Translations under genes and position numbers: made by a program
Shown here: one piece after another, positions 1 through 6,332 of the stretch
Numbering within the stretch: the first letter of the stretch is position 1
Layout of the letters: every line of letters starts with the position of its first letter
The notes under the pieces: model-generated
The model's database searches: none
Told to the model about the DNA's origin: nothing
Seen by the model: the letters and a program-made list of their open reading frames with translations, nothing else
Assembly: GCA_905201685.1 (NCBI GenBank)
Contig: CAJKOW010000035.1
Coordinates: 1 to 20,302 of the forward strand
Direction of reading: 5' to 3'
DNA length: 20,302 nucleotides
Source: an uncultured Bacteroides sp.
Lineage (GTDB): Bacteria; Bacteroidota; Bacteroidia; Bacteroidales; Bacteroidaceae

Positions 1-273
1 AACCTATAGTAGTAATCTGGCAAAATGGAGTCAACCTATTTCAGGACAACACATTCTAATTTTTAATTGAACTAAAGTGAAACTTATCTTTCACCATATA
101 TCGCTGATTATCAGCGCAGATTTTCCTGTTGAAAGCGTGAACCCATTTTTCCCTTTTTCTATTTTTATCCGTGTGAATCCGCCCATTCAGCGTCGTCCGC
201 GTATCCATCTTTCACCCACGTTATTCATTTCCAATTATTCACTTTTCATTCTCAAAGTGCCACTTGGCGACCG
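1..273. other. Gene-free stretch at left edge
   Basis: I see no credible gene here. The short open frames lack family features and cross repeat-like DNA. Around 166-210 the sequence has the words atccgtg, gaatccgc and cgcgtatccatc. These resemble the right-edge element at 20114-20186 and look like a dispersed intergenic repeat. Bases 1-60 could be the outer end of a neighbouring element, but no terminal repeat can be shown. Confidence 0.5.
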
Positions 274-309
274 TAACTACCTACTTTAGCCGCGTCATGT
301 AGGTAGTTA
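274..309. repeat. 11-bp perfect inverted repeat at left border of the 22-bp array
   Basis: The arm taactacctac at 274-284 is the exact reverse complement of gtaggtagtta at 299-309, with a 14-base loop. It forms a clean hairpin where the 22-bp array begins. There is no T-run on either side, so it is not an obvious terminator. Confidence 0.75.
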
Positions 310-514
310 GCCGGCGTAACAAGCCATGCTGTCGGACGTAACAAGCAATGCTGTCGGACGTAACAAGCAATGTCGCCGAGATTAACAAGCAATGCCGCCG
401 GGTTGTGAAAGGAAAGCCGACGGGTATTACAAGCAATCTCCACGAGTATTGCATGTAATTCCCACGAGTATTGCTTGCAATTTCCACGAGTATTGCTTGC
501 AACTTTCCTCAGGC
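295..514. repeat. 22-bp tandem repeat array, about 10 units in exact register
   Basis: Unit boundaries fall every 22 bases: 295, 317, 339, 361, 383, 405, 427, 449, 471 and 493. The four units from 317 begin taacaagc(c/a)atg. The later units begin ttgc or ttac and end in ccacgagta. The unit at 405-426 and the two edge units are degenerate. The invariant core is roughly GCAAT plus a CG-containing tail. There are no unique spacers, so it is not a CRISPR. Because 22 is not a multiple of 3, a coding repeat is unlikely. It is either a minisatellite or an array of protein-binding sites about two helical turns apart. Confidence 0.85.
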
Positions 515-592
515 ACGGATTACACGGAAAGACACAGAGAAAGAAGAAAAATGATCTGTGAACTTCCGTGCAATCCGTGCCTGAAAGGAAAG
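503..592. repeat. Long imperfect inverted repeat right of the array
   Basis: The 19-mer at 511-529 (aggcacggattacacggaa) pairs with 564-582 at 18 of 19 positions. The stem continues outward, with a small bulge, through tttcct at 503-508 and aggaaa near 586-591. The loop is about 34 bases. There is no T-run. The words ccgtgtaatccgtgcct recall dispersed intergenic elements of Bacteroides genomes, which is recollection and not a search result. It lies 75-165 bases beyond the tamL stop, so it could stabilise or end that transcript. Confidence 0.75.
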
Positions 593-647
593 CGGTTCCT
601 TAATTTGACACACCCTCCATATAATTCCCGTAACTAAAGAAATATGG

Positions 648-662
648 TTCCCTGACCGGGAA
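648..662 (-). terminator. Possible weak terminator hairpin after tamL
   Basis: ttccc at 648-652 pairs with gggaa at 658-662 around a 5-base loop, just past the tamL stop codon. On the minus strand the hairpin is followed only by a mixed AT stretch, so it is a weak candidate. Confidence 0.3.
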
Positions 663-665
663 AAA

Positions 666-2972
666 TCAGAAAGGATAGCCCACGGCAAAATGGAAGGCGA
701 AGTCGCGGCTGAAATCGGGATGGATAATGGGATAACGCTCTGCCCCCTGGGCGGGATTGACCGCCTTCATGCCTCCATCGAAACGCAACACGAAAAAGTC
801 CAGATCGAGGCGCAATCCCAATCCGTATGCCACCGCTATCTGCTTATAGAACTTGTTAAAGCGGAACTGCCCTCCGGGCTGGTCCTTATAATCACGCAAC
901 GTCCAGATGTTTCCGGCATCGACAAACACCGCGCCCCGGAACTTCCAGAACAGGCGGGTGCGATATTCGATGCTGGCATCGAGCTTGATGTCGCCGGTCT
1001 GATTCAGAAAATTGCCGTCGCCGGGAAAGGTACCAGGGCCTAAATCGCGCACCGACCAACCGCGTACACTGTTGGCGCCTCCCGAAAAATAACGTTTCTC
1101 CAACGGAACCACGGTGGCATTTCCATAGGGCACTGCTATGCCTCCGCCAATATGGAAAGCCAAGGAATTGCGATTGTCAATCACGATGTTCTTGGCATAG
1201 TCGATGTCACCCTTCACATACTGGGCAAACGGGATATTGAGCAACGTGTATTCACCGTTCTCATTCTTTTTCATGCCTACCGTGCGTCCCAACAGGTATA
1301 ACAGATTGCCCGCCGACTCGATATTGAAACGTACCGAATACGAGTCGCCTATCAAGGTATTGTTCATCAAGGCACGCCCCGCACTGTTGTAAACGAAGCT
1401 ATAGCCTGTGCGGACTATCAGCCGGTCTTCGTAGTTGTACTTCAGGATATAGTTCTCATCTTTTTCCAAGTATTGCTCTTCGAATTCCTGCGAAATCCAA
1501 GGCATATAGAGGTAATTGATATCGAGCAAATCGATGCGATGCTGCATGTTACTGCGCTGCATGCCCCATTTATAGCTCCAACTGCCCGAAGCAATGATCC
1601 GGGTGAATTCGGGACGGAACTGATAATTGTATTGCAGGCCGAACTCCGTACTGGCCCTGATCTTCCTCCGGAAATCGGACGACAGGAACGGGAAAAGGAA
1701 ACGTGGGAAGTTGATGGTTGTCTCGGCACCGAGTTCCGTATAGTCTTCGTCACGATAACTGCCCTGCAAACCGGATACAGCCTCGTAGGCTCCACGCAAC
1801 TTGACCATAAACAATTCCGACCCCTTAAACAAGTTCCGGTGCTGGAAGGAGACAGAAGCGGCCGCACCCAGGTCGCCCGCGGAATTGGTGCCCTCCAGCT
1901 CGAACGCAACGGACTGCTGCTTACTCTTAGTCAGCATCACGTACGTATTCAGAAAAGAACTGTCGTTCCGCTGCACCTCAAAAAAACGGATATTGGTATA
2001 TTTCAACGCCTGCAAACGCCCGAAATTGGAATAAGTGCGCTGCACGTCGTGTTCATTGTACAAATGTCCCGGCGCAAAATGCAAACAGTTGAGCAGAACC
2101 TGAGGACGCAGAGACAACTTGTCTTTGTAATAGATCGGGTAGCCCTTATAGTGGATTGAATCGTTCACCTCGATGCTGCTCAAGGCAGATGACTGCAACA
2201 CATTGTAATCGGTAACGAAGCTGACCTTATCGATTGTATATTGCGGGTGTGGCTGCGACGGCGCATCTGCGCTTCCTTTATACAAAGCCAGGTGCAGGGT
2301 CAGGTCCACTTTAAAGGAATTTTTTACGGTGTCTGCCGTATAAGTCAGATAATCTTTATTGAACTTGTAGTATCCGTGACGCAGCAGGTTGTCGGTGATG
2401 CGTTGCCTCTCCACGTCGAGCAGGTTCACGTCCAGCAGCATTCCTTCTTTCAGATACGTATCTGCCGAATCCAGCTTCATGTATTCCCACACCTTCTCAT
2501 CAGGAATATCATAATTCAAAGTCCGCACCCGATAAGGCTTGCCCGTCGTCACTCGATATGTCAGCTTAACCTTTTTCCCCTTGAACTGCGGAACTGCTGC
2601 CACAGTGGCACCCATGTACCCCATGTTGCGGACAGCCTTTTCGATTTCACCCTTTGTACGATCCGCCTCTTCCGCGCTGTATATGACCGGCGCATCCCCT
2701 ATCCTACGCAACATACGGTTGATCCAGCGCGTACTGTCGCGCCCGGACATGTTATAAATATAGAGTTGGGTCTTTACCAGACTGAACCATTTGGAATTGG
2801 GATTTTGCCGGATGAAAAACGTCAGATCGGAAGGCTTTACCTCCTTGTTGTCGGTATGAATGTGCACTTCATCCAGCAAATACGAACCCTCCGGAACATA
2901 CCTGGTGGAAGAACACGAAACCAGCAACAGGGCAATAACGGCAAACAATGCAAGGCGTAAGTATTTATTCAT
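666..2972 (-). CDS. tamL: TamL, lipoprotein of the TamA/BamA (Omp85) family
   Basis: This is an Omp85-superfamily outer-membrane protein of 768 residues. It should work with TamB-like partners in inserting or moving material into the outer membrane. A lipoprotein signal comes first, with lipobox LVSC and Cys20. This marks it as TamL, the Bacteroidota lipoprotein version of TamA. POTRA-like repeats fill about residues 25-330. A 16-strand type barrel follows. Its lid-loop motif VRGW is at 636-639 and the C-terminus is aromatic (AVGYPF), a typical beta-signal. The start is fixed by the signal peptide and by a TATATTTG box at 3009-3016. No tamB gene is adjacent in this window. The gene diverges from the SpoU methyltransferase gene. 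Family assignment is strong; the cargo is unknown. Confidence 0.9.
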   Translation of the reverse strand: MNKYLRLALFAVIALLLVSCSSTRYVPEGSYLLDEVHIHTDNKEVKPSDLTFFIRQNPNSKWFSLVKTQLYIYNMSGRDSTRWINRMLRRIGDAPVIYSAEEADRTKGEIEKAVRNMGYMGATVAAVPQFKGKKVKLTYRVTTGKPYRVRTLNYDIPDEKVWEYMKLDSADTYLKEGMLLDVNLLDVERQRITDNLLRHGYYKFNKDYLTYTADTVKNSFKVDLTLHLALYKGSADAPSQPHPQYTIDKVSFVTDYNVLQSSALSSIEVNDSIHYKGYPIYYKDKLSLRPQVLLNCLHFAPGHLYNEHDVQRTYSNFGRLQALKYTNIRFFEVQRNDSSFLNTYVMLTKSKQQSVAFELEGTNSAGDLGAAASVSFQHRNLFKGSELFMVKLRGAYEAVSGLQGSYRDEDYTELGAETTINFPRFLFPFLSSDFRRKIRASTEFGLQYNYQFRPEFTRIIASGSWSYKWGMQRSNMQHRIDLLDINYLYMPWISQEFEEQYLEKDENYILKYNYEDRLIVRTGYSFVYNSAGRALMNNTLIGDSYSVRFNIESAGNLLYLLGRTVGMKKNENGEYTLLNIPFAQYVKGDIDYAKNIVIDNRNSLAFHIGGGIAVPYGNATVVPLEKRYFSGGANSVRGWSVRDLGPGTFPGDGNFLNQTGDIKLDASIEYRTRLFWKFRGAVFVDAGNIWTLRDYKDQPGGQFRFNKFYKQIAVAYGLGLRLDLDFFVLRFDGGMKAVNPAQGAERYPIIHPDFSRDFAFHFAVGYPF

Positions 2973-3008
2973 TCCCGGACTTTATCAAAGTGGCGCATTA
3001 AACAAGCA

Positions 3009-3016
3009 CAAATATA
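3009..3016 (-). promoter_or_regulatory. Promoter -7 box for tamL
   Basis: The minus strand reads TATATTTG, a full match to the Bacteroides -7 consensus TAnnTTTG. Transcription should start near 3002, giving a leader of about 30 bases. No good -33 TTTG is visible at the usual spacing. Confidence 0.6.
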
Positions 3017-3065
3017 GTACATTTTTTTCATATTCGGGATAAAAACGACAGAAGAGTTCTGAGTT

Positions 3066-3097
3066 TTTGATTATCTAAAAATTATCGTGTATTTTTG
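3066..3097 (+). promoter_or_regulatory. Promoter (-33/-7) for the SpoU methyltransferase gene
   Basis: TTTG at 3066-3069, a 20-base spacer and TATTTTTG at 3090-3097 match the Bacteroides housekeeping promoter. The start site should be near 3104. The hairpin repeat at 3111-3243 would then be transcribed as most of a leader of about 155 bases. Confidence 0.7.
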
Positions 3098-3110
3098 TCC
3101 GGGATTCAAG

Positions 3111-3243
3111 TTGACGGGTTGACAAGGTGACGAGTTGACAAGGCGTTTCAAGCAGCACACTGTATCAGGCAGGACGTTCCGGCCTTGTAGCCTTGTTGAC
3201 TGAGCCTTGTCAACTAATAAGCCGAACACTTGAAAAACTTAAA
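3111..3243. repeat. Dispersed hairpin repeat, copy 1
   Basis: Copy 1 of an element also present at 10872-11017 in the same orientation. Shared blocks include cgagttgacaaggcgttt, gccttgtcaactaataag and, at the end, cacttg followed by aaaacttaaa. Inside each copy gttgacaaggc (3134-3144) pairs perfectly with gccttgtcaac (3204-3214). It lies inside the predicted leader of the SpoU gene. No open frame is conserved between the copies. Confidence 0.8.
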
Positions 3244-3258
3244 TCAATAAGATAAAAA

Positions 3259-4020
3259 ATGGCATTAAGCAAGAACCGCATCAAATACATCCATTCGTTG
3301 GATTTGAAAAAAAAGCGCAAAGAGGAAAATGTATTTTTAGCCGAAGGCCCCAAGCTTGTAGGAGACTTGCTGGGACACTTCCATTGTCGGTTCCTGATAG
3401 GCACCCACGAATGGATTGCATCGCAAAAGCACCTGGCAGCAGAGGACATCACAGAAGTGACGGAAGAGGAACTTTCGCGTGCCAGCCTGCAAAAAGCTCC
3501 CCAACAGGTACTGGCCGTCTTCGACCAGCCGCAAACGTCCATCGACCCTATGGTCGTGCAACGTTCCCTCTGCCTGGCTCTCGATGACGTTCAGGATCCG
3601 GGAAATTTAGGAACCATCGTACGTCTGGCCGACTGGTTCGGCATAGAAGACATCTTCTGTTCGCCCAACTCGGCCGACATCTACAATCCGAAAGCCATAC
3701 AGGCTACCATGGGAGGAATTGCACGGGTCAGGGTTCACTACACCCCGCTTCCGGAGCTTCTGCAACCGCTAAAAGACGTGCCCGTGTTCGGCACCTTCCT
3801 GGACGGGGAAAACATATACGGGCAACCGCTGTCGGACCACGGACTTATCATCATGGGGAACGAAGGAAAAGGAATCAGCCGCGAAGTAGAGCGACTCGTC
3901 AACCGGAAACTGTATATACCCAATTATCCTGCCAACCGCGCTACCTCCGAATCGCTGAACGTAGCCATCGCTACAGCAGTCGTCTGCGCCGAGTTCCGGC
4001 GACAGGCTGCATGGCCTTGA
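3259..4020 (+). CDS. SpoU/TrmH-family RNA 2'-O-methyltransferase
   Basis: A 253-residue SPOUT-class methyltransferase that uses S-adenosylmethionine to methylate a ribose in rRNA or tRNA. Residues 1-90 form the substrate-binding N-terminal domain (SKNRIKYIHSLDLKKKRKE, ... FLAEGPKLV). The three SpoU motifs follow: motif 1 DVQDPGNLGTIVR (110-122), motif 2 IIMGNEGKGIS (197-207), and motif 3 starting IPNYP at 220 and including ESLNVAIATA (231-240). Length is normal for RlmB/TsnR-like enzymes. The exact target nucleotide cannot be read from sequence. It diverges from tamL and has its own promoter, with a repeat-filled leader. Its last 50 bases overlap the antiparallel gene at 3971-4228. Confidence 0.93.
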   Translation: MALSKNRIKYIHSLDLKKKRKEENVFLAEGPKLVGDLLGHFHCRFLIGTHEWIASQKHLAAEDITEVTEEELSRASLQKAPQQVLAVFDQPQTSIDPMVVQRSLCLALDDVQDPGNLGTIVRLADWFGIEDIFCSPNSADIYNPKAIQATMGGIARVRVHYTPLPELLQPLKDVPVFGTFLDGENIYGQPLSDHGLIIMGNEGKGISREVERLVNRKLYIPNYPANRATSESLNVAIATAVVCAEFRRQAAWP

Positions 4021-4228
4021 AGTCGAAAGGGTAAAGCAAATAAGGCACCAACCCGCCCTCACTGCCTTCCGGGAATAAACTGATCACTCCCGGAAGCCAT
4101 TCCACGTCTTCGGGTTCACCCTCCAGCGGAAAAACCCGAACGACATATCCATCCTCGACTTCCACCACATGTTGCCTCAGATAACCGGCATCGGGCAGAA
4201 ACACATAATGGGAAGCATATCTCTTCAT
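3971..4228 (-). CDS. Small hypothetical protein at end of the ileS operon
   Basis: An 85-residue soluble protein that I cannot assign to a named family. It starts MKRYASHYVFLPDAGYLRQH and is rich in acidic and aromatic residues, with a motif VEWLPGVISLFPEG in the middle and an Arg-rich tail (TRRRRLL). It has no signal peptide or membrane segment. I believe similar proteins follow the DUF4296 gene in other Bacteroidales, but this is from memory. Its ATG overlaps the stop of the upstream gene by one base (TAATG), which argues for translational coupling and that it is real. Its last 50 bases overlap the 3' end of the SpoU gene on the other strand. Confidence 0.75.
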   Translation of the reverse strand: MKRYASHYVFLPDAGYLRQHVVEVEDGYVVRVFPLEGEPEDVEWLPGVISLFPEGSEGGLVPYLLYPFDFKAMQPVAGTRRRRLL

Positions 4229-5262
4229 TATTTCTCCTTGGCTTTCAACGGAACGAGCTGTTGCTTCTTCAAGCCGTTATTTGGCAGTTTCTGACGTCTG
4301 TCCGAATTCGATGTCGAAGTCTTCCGTACCGACGATGCCCCGCTCTCGCCCGGACGAGGACGGGTACGGACCTTCTGTTCCTGAGGCTGCACAGCCTCTT
4401 GTTTGTCCGGAACAGTACCGGCTTTCGTTACACTGTCCTTCCGCAACGAATCGGCACGCAACGAATCGGCCTGCAACGTATCGCTTGCCGCAACGACCAA
4501 CGAATCTTTTGCATGATAGCGCATCAGCGAAATCCGGTCGAGCAACAGAGGGGAAGAAACATCCTGCCGCGGATCATATACGAAACCGCGCACTTCCTTT
4601 ATCTTACCCAACGTATCGGCATAGAGGGTCAGCGTATGCGTGCCGGGGCTCAGAATGCGTTGCACTCCACTGACAATGGTATCTTTGAGATATACCACCT
4701 GCATCCCCATAACCGGCATCAGCTGTGGATCGACCTTTTTCTCCGACCAATTGAAACGCACGCTCCAACGCAATGTATCGCGACTCTTGAAATTGGAATC
4801 GGAAGGTATCTGAAAGGTGAGCTTATTGTCCAACGGCATCCCCGTCAACTGATAAATGCGCTGTCCGAACCACACATCCACACTGTCGCCCGGACGTGAT
4901 TCCTTCGGACGGTCTTCCCGCAAGGCTATCAGATGGTTTATCCCGTCTCTCTCGGCCTTCAAGCGCTGGTTAACCTTCTCATACACTTTTGTCAGCGCTT
5001 CCGGATTGCGGGCAAACCAAACCATCGACGAATCGAACTGTGCCTGGGTAATGCCATACTTCTTAAAGACAGACTCGATATACAATACCTTCTTATAAGA
5101 ATCATTGTACGGAATATCCTCGCCCATTGCCTTGGCTATGTGATAATCATAAAGCACGTTCTCCATTTCGGCATCGGTCAATACCGTATCCGGCCTTTCC
5201 ACCTGACACGCAGCCAGACAGAAGGCAGACAGAACAATGCTATACCATCGAATCCGAATCAT
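4228..5262 (-). CDS. DUF4296 lipoprotein
   Basis: A 344-residue predicted lipoprotein of unknown function. The signal peptide ends in LAAC with Cys19 as the lipid-attachment site, so it should be processed by the LspA encoded just upstream. Residues about 27-110 match the DUF4296 type: acidic, helical, with DAEMENVLYDYHIAKAMGED and FDSSMVWFARNPEALTKVYE. A middle region of beta character follows. The C-terminal 85 residues are low complexity, with ADSLR-type repeats and a basic, Pro/Ser/Thr-rich tail, probably a flexible linker. The gene overlaps the lspA stop by four bases (ATGA) and is coupled to the next gene through TAATG. Confidence 0.88.
   Translation of the reverse strand: MIRIRWYSIVLSAFCLAACQVERPDTVLTDAEMENVLYDYHIAKAMGEDIPYNDSYKKVLYIESVFKKYGITQAQFDSSMVWFARNPEALTKVYEKVNQRLKAERDGINHLIALREDRPKESRPGDSVDVWFGQRIYQLTGMPLDNKLTFQIPSDSNFKSRDTLRWSVRFNWSEKKVDPQLMPVMGMQVVYLKDTIVSGVQRILSPGTHTLTLYADTLGKIKEVRGFVYDPRQDVSSPLLLDRISLMRYHAKDSLVVAASDTLQADSLRADSLRKDSVTKAGTVPDKQEAVQPQEQKVRTRPRPGESGASSVRKTSTSNSDRRQKLPNNGLKKQQLVPLKAKEK
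4442..4486. repeat. 15-bp in-frame tandem repeat in the DUF4296 gene
   Basis: Three consecutive 15-base units (cgcaacgaatcggca, cgcaacgaatcggcc, tgcaacgtatcgctt) encode the run LQADSLRADSLRK on the minus strand. The unit is a multiple of three, so copy changes would keep the frame. This is a likely site of length variation in the linker. Confidence 0.8.
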
Positions 5263-5900
5263 TCCTTTCCTGATTTTGTCGTCACAGCATGATAAGCTTC
5301 ATTCAAGTATTTGCTGTAGAACAGCAGCAATGCAATGATGCCGCAACTGATGGCCGCATCAGCAAAATTGAATATAGGACTGAAAAATATAAAATGATCT
5401 CCTCCTATGAACGGCATCCATTGTGGCCAGTCGGTTTCGATAATGGGGAAATAGAACATATCGACCACCTTACCGTAAAACAAAGGAGCATATCCGCCCT
5501 CTGCCGGCATGAAAGACGCAATCTGTGCATGGGTACTTTCATTGAATATGACCCCATAAAAAACGCTGTCGATAATGTTCCCCAAGGCACCCGTCAGAAT
5601 CAATGAGATGCAGACAATGAAACCCGTCTTCATCCCATGCTTCACAAACTTATACAGGAACCACCCGATCAATGCCACTGCAACAATGCGGAAGGAAGTC
5701 AAAAACAGCTTTCCGAATATCTCCATACCGAAAGCCATCCCGTTATTCTCGGTAAAGTAGATATAGAACCAGTCTGTCACCCGGATGCTCTCATGCCAAT
5801 ACATGTGAGTCTTGATCCAGACTTTGATAAGCTGGTCTATAATCAATACCGAGAATATAACGAGCAAGGCTATACGGCCTTTCGTAAGAAACTTACTCAT
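5259..5900 (-). CDS. lspA: Lipoprotein signal peptidase (signal peptidase II)
   Basis: Inner-membrane aspartyl protease that cuts the signal peptide from diacylated prolipoproteins. The 213-residue protein has four hydrophobic segments (about 8-26, 64-86, 92-112 and 177-197). Its catalytic aspartates are D111 in GNIID and D181 in FNFADAAIS. The conserved IIDQLIK near the N-terminus and ENNGMAFGM at 51-59 are also present. It is longer than the E. coli enzyme (about 164) because of an insert at about 118-172, a known trait of Bacteroidota LspA. The start codon directly abuts the upstream DksA-like stop. It overlaps the downstream lipoprotein gene by four bases, so an enzyme and one of its substrates are co-expressed. 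Confidence 0.96.
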   Translation of the reverse strand: MSKFLTKGRIALLVIFSVLIIDQLIKVWIKTHMYWHESIRVTDWFYIYFTENNGMAFGMEIFGKLFLTSFRIVAVALIGWFLYKFVKHGMKTGFIVCISLILTGALGNIIDSVFYGVIFNESTHAQIASFMPAEGGYAPLFYGKVVDMFYFPIIETDWPQWMPFIGGDHFIFFSPIFNFADAAISCGIIALLLFYSKYLNEAYHAVTTKSGKE

Positions 5901-6281
5901 TTATTTCTTTCCGTTGTTTTTAGCTTCAATACTCAACGTTGCATGAGGTACGGCACGCAGACGCTCTGCGGGAATCAATTTGCCCGTCTCACGGCAAATA
6001 CCGTAGGTCTTGTTCTCGATACGTACCAATGCAGCCTGCAGCCCTTGAATAAACTTCAACTGACGCTGAGCCAGACGTGTTGTTTCCTCCTTTGACAACG
6101 TATTGGCACCTTCCTCCAGCACTTTATAAGTGGGCGAAGTGTCATCCGTATCATTTCCATCGGCACCTGTCAGACTTGCTTTCAGCATATCATAATCGCG
6201 CTGTGCCAATTCCAGCTTTTCCATTATAATGGCACGGAATTCTTCCAATTCAGCATCTGAATATCTTGTCTTTTCTGCCAT
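5901..6281 (-). CDS. DksA/TraR-family protein with degenerate zinc finger
   Basis: A 126-residue protein of the DksA/TraR family. Members bind in the RNA polymerase secondary channel and change promoter response to ppGpp. Residues about 8-90 form the coiled-coil pair, with an acidic tip near 41-48 (DGNDTDDT). The C-terminal finger keeps the fold signature (KTYGICRETGKLIPAERL, then PHATLSIEAK). Only one of four zinc cysteines remains: C96 is kept, while the expected positions carry T99, S117 and A120. It therefore probably binds no zinc. It sits 51 bases after ileS and abuts lspA. Function by analogy only; a stress role is plausible. Confidence 0.88.
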   Translation of the reverse strand: MAEKTRYSDAELEEFRAIIMEKLELAQRDYDMLKASLTGADGNDTDDTSPTYKVLEEGANTLSKEETTRLAQRQLKFIQGLQAALVRIENKTYGICRETGKLIPAERLRAVPHATLSIEAKNNGKK

Positions 6282-6332
6282 AGCTTTAGAATTTTATTTG
6301 GGTTCTTCTGATTTCGATTTTCCAATATATTG

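Noticed and set aside
1..60. End of an insertion sequence
   Set aside because: Words such as tcaacctatttcaggac vaguely recall transposon ends, but no terminal repeat, target duplication or transposase is in the window.
252..502. Two minus-strand open frames of 63 and 73 codons through the repeat array
   Set aside because: They arise from the repeat; 22 bases is not a multiple of three, so the repeat is read in shifting frames, and no start signal is seen.
295..514. CRISPR-like array
   Set aside because: Units are directly adjacent with no unique spacers, are only 22 bases long and there are no cas genes.
1473..2159. 228-codon plus-strand open frame
   Set aside because: It is a shadow of tamL on the opposite strand.
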